Positions 46,605 through 54,967 of a DNA stretch of 64,000 bases are shown piece after piece (the first letter of the stretch is position 1; every line of letters starts with the position of its first letter). Below the pieces are notes generated by a model. It was not told where the DNA came from and searched no databases. It saw only the letters and a list, made by a program, of their open reading frames with translations. Source of the DNA: Paenirhizobium naphthalenivorans (GTDB lineage Bacteria; Pseudomonadota; Alphaproteobacteria; Rhizobiales; Rhizobiaceae); the NCBI RefSeq assembly GCF_007992095.1, contig NZ_BJZP01000004.1:1-64000 (forward strand), read 5' to 3'. A program made the position numbers and the translations under genes.

Positions 46605-47519
46605 TCAGGAGCGCACCTGCATGGTCTGGGACGGGGTTTCCCCGAACATGGCGCGATAGCGGGTCGAGAAACGGCCCCAGTGAAAAAAGCCCCAGTCCAG
46701 CGCGATGTCGGAGACGCGACGAGGCGCGTTTCGCGCGGCAATCAGGTCGCGCCGGGCGTAGTTCAGTCGGCGGATCAGCAAGACGTCGTCGAGGCGGTAA
46801 CCGATGATGCGCTGGCAGGCTGCGCGCAGCGTGCGGCTCGGCAGGTGCAGTTCGCGCGAAAGGGCGGTGACAGAAATCGGTTCGCGCGGATTGTCCTTCA
46901 GCCATTCTTCCATGCGGCGATAGATGCGCAGGTCCGCCTGGTGCTGCGGGTCCGCCTGCGGTTGCTGGGGTACGGTGCTTTCCTGCAACAGAGACAGCCG
47001 GTCGCGGATCATCTCGGGTAACAGACCGTCGAGTTGTTCCGGCAGGCTGTCAGTTCCGGAGTTGTAAAGTTCGAGAAGCGTGTTTAGCCACTGACAGACG
47101 CCATCGGCCTGAGCGGCCGCCGGACCGTGCAGGAGGCCCGTGCGGACCGGTGCCCGCTCGGGAAGATCGGAGAGTTCGACGACGGCCATCAGATGGTCGC
47201 TCATCGGTCCTGTCACGGAAAGCTGTTCCTGCCAGCGATGCCCGAAGCCGATTGTCTTGCCGCCGTAGACCTGTCCGTCGACGCGCGCGCTGCTTGATCC
47301 GGCCGACTGGCCGAAGAAGATCAGGCTGCTGTCCGGCGATGTGTAGTGCTGTTCCACCGCGGCGTTCATGCGCTCGCGAATGATGGTCAATCCCGGAAAC
47401 TGGAGCATCGTGACCTTGCCCTCGAACGGACCTGGCGACAGTTGCCGGTATTCCTGGTCCCAGCCGGGCAGTGACTTCTCCTGTTCCGATGCGTCGGTGA
47501 AGGCCGTCTCGTTGAACAT
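46605..47519 (-). CDS. AraC-family transcriptional regulator beside the amine dehydrogenase operon
   Basis: 304 residues. The C-terminal AraC/XylS DNA-binding domain has two helix-turn-helices (ISVTALSRELHLPSRTLRAAC and RVSDIALDWGFFHWGRFSTRYRAMFGETP). The N-terminal 190 residues probably bind an effector. It is divergent from the aau operon with a 208-base spacer, so it is the likely activator, responding perhaps to an aromatic amine; this is inference from position, comparable in logic to FeaR. The ATG at 47519 is chosen over an in-frame ATG at 47651. Confidence 0.88.
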   Translation of the reverse strand: MFNETAFTDASEQEKSLPGWDQEYRQLSPGPFEGKVTMLQFPGLTIIRERMNAAVEQHYTSPDSSLIFFGQSAGSSSARVDGQVYGGKTIGFGHRWQEQLSVTGPMSDHLMAVVELSDLPERAPVRTGLLHGPAAAQADGVCQWLNTLLELYNSGTDSLPEQLDGLLPEMIRDRLSLLQESTVPQQPQADPQHQADLRIYRRMEEWLKDNPREPISVTALSRELHLPSRTLRAACQRIIGYRLDDVLLIRRLNYARRDLIAARNAPRRVSDIALDWGFFHWGRFSTRYRAMFGETPSQTMQVRS

Positions 47520-47727
47520 GGTCGGTGAAATCCCAGTCGATCGCGCCTCGCAGCTTAGGCCGCCGTTCGCACTGCAACATAATAGGATGCCATGTGAAAG
47601 TCTGCAACAGAAAGGAGCAAAATTAAAAATGAATAAAAAATAGGCATTCATGAGATTGCGGGTGGATAGATCGCGGCGTGCCGAGTCGCTACGAGTCGCT
47701 CAACGGCAATCGAATGGAGACTTAACG

Positions 47728-48876
47728 ATGCGGTTTCTGAGAACATGTCTGGCCGCTGCGGTCAGTACGCTCGCCATTGGCCAGGCCTTCGCCGAAGAGG
47801 ATTTCGTTCCCGAGAAGATCACGGTCGAGGAACGGATCAAGCCCGGTCCGAACGTCTTCGCTGTCGACCAGAGCTGGACCGGGGCGAGCCGGATCAACGT
47901 TGTCGGTGCCGGCGAGCTGGATCGCAAGGGCAACCTTAGCGTCGGTCTGGTGACCCAGTTCGTACTGACCAAGGACAAGAAGACCGCTTATACGGCTTCG
48001 GCCTATGCCAAGCGCATCACCTATGGCCCGACGGAAGCCGTGTTGCAGGAGTTCGATATCGAGACCATGTCGGTCAAGCGCGAGATCATCGTGTCGCCGA
48101 AGATGGCGCAGGTGGCGCCGCAGAAGAGCCTGCTGGCGCTCTCGGCCGACGAGAAATATGCCTTCGTCCAGAATGCCACGCCGGCGACTTCGGTCAGCGT
48201 TGTCGATCTGACCGCCGGTAAGGAGATCGCCGAGGTGCCGACGCCGGGCTGCTGGTCGATTCATCCGGCGCTTTCCGGCATCCAGTTCTCGACGCTCTGC
48301 GGCGACGGCACGCTTCAGACCTTCACGGTTACCGCTGACGGCAAGTTCGAGGCTCCGCTCAAGAGCGAGAAGATTTTCGATGCCGACACCGACCCGCTCT
48401 ACGTGGTTGGTGAGCGCGCCGGCGACAAGCTGATCTTCATGTCGTTCAACGGCAATGTCTACTCGATCTTCGACAAGGACGGTGCGCCGAAGCTCGTCGA
48501 CAAGTTCTCGATCACCGAGGGCGTCGAGGGCGGCTGGGCGCCGGGCGGTATCGAGGTGATCGCCTATAACGCGGCGAACGACGTGCTGTTCGTCACCATG
48601 CATCCGGATGCCAAGGAAGGCAGCCACAAGGATGCGGCGACCGAGATCTGGCCGGTCGACATGAAGGCCAAGAAAGTCCTTTACCGCTCGGCGGTTGAGG
48701 GCGTGAAGTCGATCGCCGTTACTCAGGGCGAGACACCCACACTGTTCGGCCTCAACGACGACGAAGGCATCCTGACGCGCTATGCCATCGATCCGGAGGC
48801 CAAGTTCGCCGCCAAGCAGACCGGCAAGCTGGAGGAAATGGGTTCCTTCGCGCCGCTCGTTTTCGTGGGTGAGTGA
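47728..48876 (+). CDS. aauB: Aromatic amine dehydrogenase heavy (beta-propeller) subunit
   Basis: 382 residues. Signal peptide, then a seven-bladed propeller typical of TTQ amine dehydrogenases. ITYGPTEAVLQEFDIETM, LQTFTVTADGKFEAPL, MHPDAKEGSHKDAATEIW and GCWSIHPALSG look closer to the aromatic amine dehydrogenase heavy chain of Alcaligenes than to MauB of Paracoccus. It forms the periplasmic complex with the TTQ subunit at 50082 and oxidises primary amines to aldehydes. The ATG at 47728 follows a GGAG site. The next gene's ATG overlaps its TGA. Confidence 0.86.
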   Translation: MRFLRTCLAAAVSTLAIGQAFAEEDFVPEKITVEERIKPGPNVFAVDQSWTGASRINVVGAGELDRKGNLSVGLVTQFVLTKDKKTAYTASAYAKRITYGPTEAVLQEFDIETMSVKREIIVSPKMAQVAPQKSLLALSADEKYAFVQNATPATSVSVVDLTAGKEIAEVPTPGCWSIHPALSGIQFSTLCGDGTLQTFTVTADGKFEAPLKSEKIFDADTDPLYVVGERAGDKLIFMSFNGNVYSIFDKDGAPKLVDKFSITEGVEGGWAPGGIEVIAYNAANDVLFVTMHPDAKEGSHKDAATEIWPVDMKAKKVLYRSAVEGVKSIAVTQGETPTLFGLNDDEGILTRYAIDPEAKFAAKQTGKLEEMGSFAPLVFVGE

Positions 48877-49406
48877 TGGAGAGCTCCTTCACCGCAATGG
48901 CAGCGGCGGCGGCAACGACCTTCACGGTCCTCGTCTTCCTGCGCGCCGCCTGGCACAAGGTCGCCGATTTCGGCACCTTCTCCGGCTATGTGGCTGACTA
49001 TCGGCTTCTGCCGGAGGCCCTTGTCGAGCTGGCGGCAAAGGCGCTCGCCGTCGTGGAGTTCCTGGCTGTCGCCCTGCTGGTCTACCCGGCGACGGTGCGT
49101 GCGGGCGCGGTGCTTTCAGTTGCCCTACTGGCTCTCTACGGGCTTGCCATGGCGGTCAACATCGCAAGGGGACGCACGCGGATCGAATGCGGCTGCGGCG
49201 GCGCGGCCCAGCGGCTGTCGCAGGCCCTTCTGCTGCGCAACGCCCTGCTGGCGGCGATCGCGCTCCTGCCGGCCGTTTTCGGCGGCAGCCCGCTCGGGCT
49301 TGCTGAAGCCGCCGTCGCGGTCACGGCCGGCCTGGTGGCGTGGTTCGTCTACAACGTGATCGAGCAATTGCTGGCCAATGATGGGCACATGCGTCTGTCG
49401 CTCTAG
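48876..49406 (+). CDS. mauE: MauE-type membrane protein for amine dehydrogenase maturation
   Basis: 176 residues with four to five hydrophobic helices, DoxX-like. The motif RTRIECGCGG and the spacing of helices match MauE, which is required with MauD for disulfide-dependent folding of the small subunit. The ATG at 48876 overlaps the heavy-subunit stop (TGATG), so translation is coupled. It precedes mauD by 50 bases. Confidence 0.9.
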   Translation: MESSFTAMAAAAATTFTVLVFLRAAWHKVADFGTFSGYVADYRLLPEALVELAAKALAVVEFLAVALLVYPATVRAGAVLSVALLALYGLAMAVNIARGRTRIECGCGGAAQRLSQALLLRNALLAAIALLPAVFGGSPLGLAEAAVAVTAGLVAWFVYNVIEQLLANDGHMRLSL

Positions 49407-49456
49407 GGCGTCGACGGATCTGCCGGAACAAAACTACCAGAAAGCCGAGTAAGCCC

Positions 49457-50056
49457 ATGAATGCTCTAATTTTCGCCGTTGCCGTCCTGTTCGTTCTGGT
49501 CCTCGTGCTGGTGGGTGTGGTCTTCGCCCTGGCGCGTCAGATCGGCATCCTGTTCGAGCGTATTTCGCCCGTCGGCGCGCTGGTCAACGAGTCCGGTCCC
49601 AAGATCGGCGAGGCGACGCCGAATTTCACGCTCGCCAGCCTCAATGGCGGGGCCATTTACATTGGTCCGCGCGGTCAGCGCAGCACGCTGGTGTTCTTCC
49701 TGTCCACCACCTGCCCGATCTGCAAGAAGATGCTGCCGGTACTGCAATCCATGCGCAGCAGCGAGGGCAAGTGGCTGGACATCGTGCTCGCTAGCGACGG
49801 CGACTTGGACAAGCACATGGCCTTTATCAAGAAAGCCGGACTTGAGGACTTTCCTTACGCCCTTTCGCCCGAGCTGGGCATCACCTACCGCGTCTCCCGC
49901 CTGCCGTTCGCCGTGCTGATCGACGGTGAGGGCATCGTCCGCGCCAAGGGACTGATCAACAGCCGGGAACAGCTCGAGAGTCTGTTCAACGCCGCGGAAA
50001 TGGGCGTCAGCTCGATCCAGACCTTCCTCAATGCGCCGGCGGCGGCGCATTCCTGA
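49457..50056 (+). CDS. mauD: MauD-type membrane-anchored thiol-disulfide protein
   Basis: 199 residues. One N-terminal membrane helix (about 5-27) and a thioredoxin-like domain (TPNFTLASLNGGAIYIGPRG) with the active-site CPIC (about 90-93). MauD is thought to form or isomerise the six disulfides of the methylamine dehydrogenase small subunit. Here the small subunit has fewer cysteines, so the task may be lighter. It precedes the TTQ subunit gene by 25 bases. Confidence 0.92.
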   Translation: MNALIFAVAVLFVLVLVLVGVVFALARQIGILFERISPVGALVNESGPKIGEATPNFTLASLNGGAIYIGPRGQRSTLVFFLSTTCPICKKMLPVLQSMRSSEGKWLDIVLASDGDLDKHMAFIKKAGLEDFPYALSPELGITYRVSRLPFAVLIDGEGIVRAKGLINSREQLESLFNAAEMGVSSIQTFLNAPAAAHS

Positions 50057-50081
50057 TCTTCTAGCCCACTGGAGAGAAACG

Positions 50082-50615
50082 ATGATCAACCTCATTGATG
50101 GCCTGCTTCGCATGATCGACAAGGCCGCCGAACAGGGCACCCGCCAGGCCGCCCGTCAATACGGTCGCCGCAGCCTGCTGGCCAAGACCGGTGCCGCACT
50201 GATCGGCGGAGCGCTGCTGCCGATCCTGCCCTTCGACCGCACCTCCGGCAGCGCCTTCGCCGCCGAAGGGGAAGACGAGACGGCCTGCGAATACTGGCGC
50301 TACTGCGCGCTCGACGGCAATCTCTGCAATACCTCCGGCGGCACGACGACGTCCTGCCCGCCCGGATCTTCCGCGTCCAAAGTGTCTTGGGTCGGTACCT
50401 GCCTCAACCCCAACGACGGCAAGGACTACCTGGTTTCCTACAACGACTGCTGCGGCAAGGCCTCGGTCACCGGTTCGACCTTCTGCTTCACCTCGGAACG
50501 TGAGCGTCCAGGCTACCGCATGGGCCTCTACAACGACATCAACTGGTGCATGGCCAATGACGACAAGGGCTATCACTGCACGGTCGCCGTCCTCGTCGGG
50601 CTTGCCGATGAATAA
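50082..50615 (+). CDS. aauA: Aromatic amine dehydrogenase light subunit (TTQ-bearing)
   Basis: 177 residues. A twin-arginine signal (RQYGRRSLLAKTG, cleavage near residue 61) exports a folded, cofactor-containing protein. The sequence resembles the aromatic amine dehydrogenase light chain: GTCLNPNDGKDYLVSYNDCCGK and NDINWCMAND with VLVGLAD at the end. W103 and W155 match the two tryptophans that form tryptophan tryptophylquinone, and Asp78 and Asp122 match Asp32 and Asp76 of Paracoccus MADH, needed for cofactor synthesis. Only ten Cys are present (69, 75, 82, 92, 107, 123, 124, 135, 156, 166), two fewer than MADH. Positions equivalent to Cys38 and Cys86 are Thr84 and Thr133. Confidence 0.9.
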   Translation: MINLIDGLLRMIDKAAEQGTRQAARQYGRRSLLAKTGAALIGGALLPILPFDRTSGSAFAAEGEDETACEYWRYCALDGNLCNTSGGTTTSCPPGSSASKVSWVGTCLNPNDGKDYLVSYNDCCGKASVTGSTFCFTSERERPGYRMGLYNDINWCMANDDKGYHCTVAVLVGLADE

Positions 50616-51057
50616 ACCGCATTACCGGGCGGCCGCGGCCGCCCTTCTGCTGTCCGTCTTGCCGTCGGCCTCATATGCCGAAGAGACGGGGGAGGCTATG
50701 TTTGCGTCGATCTGCGCCGCTTGCCATGGTGACAAGGGGGTCGGCATCGAGGGGCTTGCGCCGCCGCTGGTCGATCCGGCGCTCTGGCAAACCCTTGGCG
50801 ACAAGGCGCCGCTCTATATTGCCGGTGTCATGGCTGGCGGCATGAGCGGCAAGATCACCGCGAACGGCATCGACTATATCGGGCTCGTCATGCCGACACA
50901 GGCCGAGCATGGTGCCGACGCGCTGGCCGCGATCGCCGCCTATGTGCTGAAGGACCTGAATGGGCTGGCGGCCGGGCCCAGCACGGCCACGGTTGAGGCG
51001 GCCCTCAAAACACCGCCGACGCACAAGGAATTGCGCGCCACGCGCAAGGGAGAGTGA
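50608..51057 (+). CDS. Periplasmic c-type cytochrome (amine dehydrogenase partner)
   Basis: 149 residues. Signal peptide, then one haem-binding CAACH (about 33-37) in a class I cytochrome c fold; LVMPTQAEH supplies a plausible Met ligand. The ATG at 50608 overlaps the light-subunit gene by eight bases. The position suggests it carries electrons from the amine dehydrogenase, by analogy with the cytochromes or cupredoxins used by other TTQ enzymes. Inference from context. Confidence 0.85.
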   Translation: MNKPHYRAAAAALLLSVLPSASYAEETGEAMFASICAACHGDKGVGIEGLAPPLVDPALWQTLGDKAPLYIAGVMAGGMSGKITANGIDYIGLVMPTQAEHGADALAAIAAYVLKDLNGLAAGPSTATVEAALKTPPTHKELRATRKGE

Positions 51058-51058
51058 G

Positions 51059-51514
51059 ATGAACCGGTTGTTGAAGCAGTGGAAAGCTCTGGTCGCCGTC
51101 TGCTATCTCATGGCATCGGTTGCGCCGGCGGTGGCCGATGGCCGGTCTGCCAAGTTCAACTATCTGTTGCGCTGCTCCGGCTGTCACGACCAGGACGGGA
51201 CGGGCCTGCCGAGCGCCGGTATTCCAGCGCTTCCCGGCTATATCGATGCCTTTGCCGGTGATGACGAGGGGCGGACCTATATCGCCCATGTGCCCGGCGT
51301 CGTGGCGACGGGCCTTACCGACGTCGAGATCGCCGCCGTCCTCAACTACGTGATCGACAGATGGGGGGATCCAAAAACGGTCGAACCGTTCACCGAAGCC
51401 GAGGTGAAAAAGCGGCGGGCCGAGCCCGTCAGCGATGTCGTCGCCTACCGTCGCCGGATCGTCGAGCGCCTCAAAACGAGTGGTGTGAAGATCGCCGACT
51501 ATCCCTGGCCGTGA
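51059..51514 (+). CDS. Second periplasmic c-type cytochrome
   Basis: 151 residues. A signal peptide (VAVCYLMASVAPAVA) and a haem motif CSGCH (about 38-42) followed by DQDGTGLPSAGIPALPGY. The C-terminal VVAYRRRIVERLKTSG is unusually basic. It starts one base after the previous stop, so it is co-translated. It is probably a further electron carrier of the amine dehydrogenase. A Met ligand for the haem is not obvious in this chain. Confidence 0.8.
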   Translation: MNRLLKQWKALVAVCYLMASVAPAVADGRSAKFNYLLRCSGCHDQDGTGLPSAGIPALPGYIDAFAGDDEGRTYIAHVPGVVATGLTDVEIAAVLNYVIDRWGDPKTVEPFTEAEVKKRRAEPVSDVVAYRRRIVERLKTSGVKIADYPWP

Positions 51515-51739
51515 AGGCGAGGGTGGCTCCTGTTGGCAGCCTGCCAGGCATTGGATGGTATGCGGGATTGCTGGCAGGCGGGTATTGGTCCAAAACAGCC
51601 TTGGGGCAAGAACCAAGGCAGAGGCTTGGCCGGTCCGCCAAATTGCCGTGGTGCAGCAAGGGATGCTCGACAACGCGTCAGTATGCGCCCCAGGCTGCGG
51701 TCGTGGACAGTCAGACTGCCCATGGACACCAGGACTTGG

Positions 51740-51904
51740 TCAAAGGCTTACGCGTCGGCCTTCCTTGTCGGCCGACTTGCGGTCCGCGCCGTGCTTTTCG
51801 ATGATGGCCTTTGCATCCTCGACGGAGATGCGGTGTTTCTTGGCGAACTGAATGGGCTCGTAGGGCTGGTTCGTTGCTGAATTGCTCGCTTTGATGTCGG
51901 ACAT
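51740..51904 (-). CDS. Small DUF3606-like protein
   Basis: 54 residues. The core YEPIQFAKKHRISVEDAKAII resembles DUF3606-type small proteins (about 60 residues, common in rhizobia, function unknown). The ATG at 51904 has GGAG seven bases upstream; the in-frame upstream start at 52036 is low complexity. The gene is convergent with the aau operon, 225 bases apart; that gap holds an 8-bp inverted repeat, CCTGCCAG near 51540 with CTGGCAGG near 51571. Confidence 0.6.
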   Translation of the reverse strand: MSDIKASNSATNQPYEPIQFAKKHRISVEDAKAIIEKHGADRKSADKEGRRVSL

Positions 51905-52055
51905 GCTCGTCTCCTGTTGTGCTGGCCTCGGCGGGATACCGAGGTTGGTTCCATAGATCGGAAGGGTGAGAGGAAAAGGAGCGCAGATGTTCCTGCGCCG
52001 CCATGGATGCTGGTGCCTAGCTCGATGGGCCGGCATCCCGTTTCACAATGGCCGT

Positions 52056-53180
52056 TCAGTATTTATTCCGGCGCACGACCTTGTTGCCGCGGGGGCCGGT
52101 TTGCACGGGTGTTCTGCTGCGGCTTTCCTCGAGCAGTGCGCGCCACCGTCCCAACCGCTCGGCGTCGAGCTGGCCGGAGGCGACCGCCGCCTGCACGGCG
52201 CAGCCGGGTTCATGGACATGGGTGCAGTCGCGGAACCGGCATCGTTCCGCCAGATCGGAAATATCTCCGAACAGTATATCGATGCCGTCGGTCACGTCGC
52301 TCACATACAGCGTCCTGATCCCCGGCGTGTCGATCACCCATCCGCCCCCGGCTATGGGATGCAGTGAGCGCGCCGTCGTCGTGTGTCGACCCTGCGCGTC
52401 ATGTTCGCGGATCGTGCCGGTCTTCTGCGCCGTATCGCTCCCGGAACCGGCCAGTGTATTGACCAGCGTCGATTTTCCGACCCCGGAAGATCCGACCAGA
52501 GCCACGGTCTGCCCAATGCCGCACCAGGGCTTCAAAATCTCGACTGCATCCGTTGAGCGCGCGTTGAGGACAACGACTGGCAAGTCCTTCTTCAGGGCCA
52601 TAGCCTGGCGATGATAGTCCTCGGCATCAGGGGCCGTGTCCGCCTTGGTCAGCACGATGACCGGCGTGGTTCCCGCCTGATGTGCCATGATCAGGTAGCG
52701 CTCCAGCCGTGCCAGGTTGAAGTCCGCATTGCACGAAGTCGCGATGAACAGGGTGTCGACGTTTGCGGCCGCCAGTTGCTGCCCGTTCCGGGCTTCCGTA
52801 TGCCGTTGCAGCAGGGTCTTTCGATCGAGACGGCGCATGACCACGTCGGTGAGCGGATCGGCCAGGACCCAGTCACCGACGGCGTAGTCGGCGGTATTGG
52901 CATTTGCCGCAAGCTCAAGCCCGGCCTGACCCTGGGCATCGATCCCCTCCAGGCGGGCCCGGTGAACCGAGGCCACGCGTCTGGGTGCAAGGTTGGCCTC
53001 GCTCGGGTTCACTTGATCGGCAAAGAAATCTGACCAGCCAAGCCGCTCCAGCGACGAGGACGTGTTGGACCCGCTCAAGGTTTGATCCGCATATTGGCAA
53101 GGTCGTTCATAGGTCAGCTTTCCGTCGAATGGAGAAAATGCGGTCTGTCGTGCGGTAGTCCTGCCGCGATCGCCATGCAT
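52056..53180 (-). CDS. rsgA: Ribosome small subunit-dependent GTPase A
   Basis: 374 residues. It tests late 30S assembly. OB-fold region (YAVGDWVLADP), circularly permuted GTPase with G4 LTKAD, G1 VGSSGVGKSTLVN and G3 DTPGIR, and the C-terminal zinc motif CRFRDCTHVHEPGC. The start at 53180 gives a slightly long N-terminus; a downstream non-ATG start before LGWSDFF is possible. No obvious operon partner. Confidence 0.94.
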   Translation of the reverse strand: MHGDRGRTTARQTAFSPFDGKLTYERPCQYADQTLSGSNTSSSLERLGWSDFFADQVNPSEANLAPRRVASVHRARLEGIDAQGQAGLELAANANTADYAVGDWVLADPLTDVVMRRLDRKTLLQRHTEARNGQQLAAANVDTLFIATSCNADFNLARLERYLIMAHQAGTTPVIVLTKADTAPDAEDYHRQAMALKKDLPVVVLNARSTDAVEILKPWCGIGQTVALVGSSGVGKSTLVNTLAGSGSDTAQKTGTIREHDAQGRHTTTARSLHPIAGGGWVIDTPGIRTLYVSDVTDGIDILFGDISDLAERCRFRDCTHVHEPGCAVQAAVASGQLDAERLGRWRALLEESRSRTPVQTGPRGNKVVRRNKY

Positions 53181-53228
53181 GCTGTTGTGCGTTGAGCACT
53201 GCCGTCAGATTTGGCAAAACCGCTTGTG

Positions 53229-53504
53229 TCAGGCGCGGTCAAAGGTGAAGGACGTCAACAGGCTGGTCACGAAGTTGCTGGCTTTTTCCTTGACCAGAAC
53301 CTCTGTCCATTCGTTTGTACCGCGAAGCATCAAACCGGTATAGATGCTGTCGACAGCGGCCTCTTCAATTCGCTTGATATGTGCCTTGAACTCTTCCTCG
53401 CTGCCTGTCCTGTAGATATCGCGCACGACGATTCGCAGGATTTCCTGAATGGCGATTTGCCAAGCGGTGGTGGTTGCCTGAAGTTCGCTTTCCGCTGTTG
53501 TCAT
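53229..53504 (-). CDS. Small hypothetical protein
   Basis: 91 residues, soluble and helical (AWQIAIQEILRIVVRDIY, EFKAHIKRIEEAAVDSI), without Cys or signal peptide. The ATG at 53504 has a good GGAG site, and the composition is protein-like, so it is probably real. I do not recognise a family. It lies upstream of rsgA on the same strand with a 48-base gap and may share its transcript. Confidence 0.55.
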   Translation of the reverse strand: MTTAESELQATTTAWQIAIQEILRIVVRDIYRTGSEEEFKAHIKRIEEAAVDSIYTGLMLRGTNEWTEVLVKEKASNFVTSLLTSFTFDRA

Positions 53505-53586
53505 TGGTCACTCCGATCTTGCGGCTCGACCATGCCCGTCCGGCCGTGAAAATGGCCCGGACTACGGTCAGACGAACGGCAGAGCA

Positions 53587-53616
53587 TAAAAAAAGGCCAG
53601 GCAATTTGCCTGACCT
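53587..53616 (-). terminator. Terminator after the cold-shock gene
   Basis: On the minus strand a strong, nearly perfect stem (53594-53616, one mismatch) is followed by seven T, about 64 bases past the stop. Confidence 0.8.
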
Positions 53617-53679
53617 CGCTTGGTAACTTGGCTTTCGACAGTGCCAGTACATCCGTGGTCAAAGGAAAGCCGTTACCGA

Positions 53680-53889
53680 TTATACGGCCTGCAGGTTGCA
53701 GGCGGACATCTTGCCCGACTTGCTGTCGCGCTCCATGTCATAGCCGATCTTCTGGCCTTCGACGATTTCGCGCATTCCGGCGCGTTCGACGGCAGAGATG
53801 TGCACGAAGGCGTCCTGGCCGCCGTCGTCAGGCTGAATGAAGCCGAAACCCTTGGTGGAATTGAACCATTTTACTGTGCCAGTGGTCAT
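53680..53889 (-). CDS. CspA-family cold-shock protein
   Basis: 69 residues. A single OB-fold with RNP1 KGFGFIQ and RNP2 DAFVHISAVE, which binds RNA or single-stranded DNA as a chaperone. The ATG at 53889 (MTTGTVKWFN) is the family start. Upstream is a 290-base AT-richer leader that may act as a cold-responsive untranslated region, as in other csp genes; that is inference. A terminator follows. Confidence 0.95.
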   Translation of the reverse strand: MTTGTVKWFNSTKGFGFIQPDDGGQDAFVHISAVERAGMREIVEGQKIGYDMERDSKSGKMSACNLQAV

Positions 53890-54180
53890 GATGAACCCTT
53901 TCTTAGCATATTGAATGACCACAGCGCATATGCGCTGCGGATGGGAATAGCGATTTTTGAAAGGAAGGTTCGTTCAGGGCGCGGTGCCAGACGCGCGGTA
54001 ACCAAAGCTCAGCAAGCAAATCTCGATAAGCTTCATATAGGCAGCGGCATTCGAATTGTCAACTTTTAGTTTATCACGCTTGTCGATCTCGTATTTTGGT
54101 TGCGGTATCCGGAGAATGCAATTCTGCGGACCCGTCGAGAAGCGCGGACTCTGTCGGCCCCCAAGTGCCCTGTTGGTCGC

Positions 54181-54726
54181 TCAAAAACTCCCCGGCGGGT
54201 TCTCGTCGCAGTCGAACAATACACCGTCGGGCTTTGCTCCCCCCGCGGTGCAGAAAATGCCGCCCCAATGGTAACCGGTGCCGGACGTGGTCTTGACCTT
54301 GAACCACTGGTAGTCGTCGGTCCAGATGCCGGTCGCCTCGAGCAGGCGGATCGGCTGGCCGGGCCTGAGGCTGGCCTTCTTCTTCGAAGCCATGCTTGGG
54401 CCGGAGCGCAGGATGCCGCCATAGGAGAGGGCGGAGAGATCCCCGATCGAGGTGATGGCCTTGCCGTCGACGGGCGCGGCCCCTTCGGCGGTGGCGGAAT
54501 CGTTTTCCGCCTCGAACATGCTCTGCACGTCGCCGTGACAACGCTCCTGGATCTTGCTCCACTGGGCATCGTCGGAAAAGCAACGCATCACGGGGGTCCT
54601 GCCGCAGAGCTTTTCGACGGCCTGCATGCAGGCCTCGTCATAGCCTTGCGCGCGGGATGGCAAAGACGATCCGAAGAGGATGAAGACAGTGGCAAGCGCG
54701 GTGATCGAAATCGGTGTCTGACGCAT
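54181..54726 (-). CDS. Secreted SH3-like domain protein
   Basis: 181 residues. After a signal peptide (TALATVFILFGSSLPSRAQ), a short Cys-containing segment (YDEACMQAVEKLCGRTPVMRC) and a C-terminal SH3b-like domain (RPGQPIRLLEATGIWTDDYQWFKVKTTSGTGYHWGGIFC) appear. Such domains bind cell-wall or periplasmic partners. The ATG at 54726 gives the signal peptide; an in-frame start at 54849 does not. It is divergent from the second DUF4424 gene. Confidence 0.65.
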   Translation of the reverse strand: MRQTPISITALATVFILFGSSLPSRAQGYDEACMQAVEKLCGRTPVMRCFSDDAQWSKIQERCHGDVQSMFEAENDSATAEGAAPVDGKAITSIGDLSALSYGGILRSGPSMASKKKASLRPGQPIRLLEATGIWTDDYQWFKVKTTSGTGYHWGGIFCTAGGAKPDGVLFDCDENPPGSF

Positions 54727-54967
54727 GGGAACCTCGGCGCGGTGGGGCGGGCGGGATTTTTGGCCGCCAGTGCCGGTCATCCTAACCGTTCGCTCGGCCA
54801 AAAGTACGGCCCATTTTAGGGTCCCGGCCGCGGATGGCCCGGCACGCACCCCGCCACTGCGCTGTGTCGCTGCATTTGACGTGTGTCAAGGCCTTGGCCG
54901 TATCGGCGTGGTCTTCTTGACGAACCGGTCATGGAGGCCGGGCGATGACGCTGCGGGAGAGGGAGCG

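Noticed and set aside
50082-50615. Calling the TTQ subunit methylamine dehydrogenase (mauA)
   Set aside because: The segments around both tryptophans and the C-terminus look closer to aromatic amine dehydrogenase than to MauA; substrate still needs testing.
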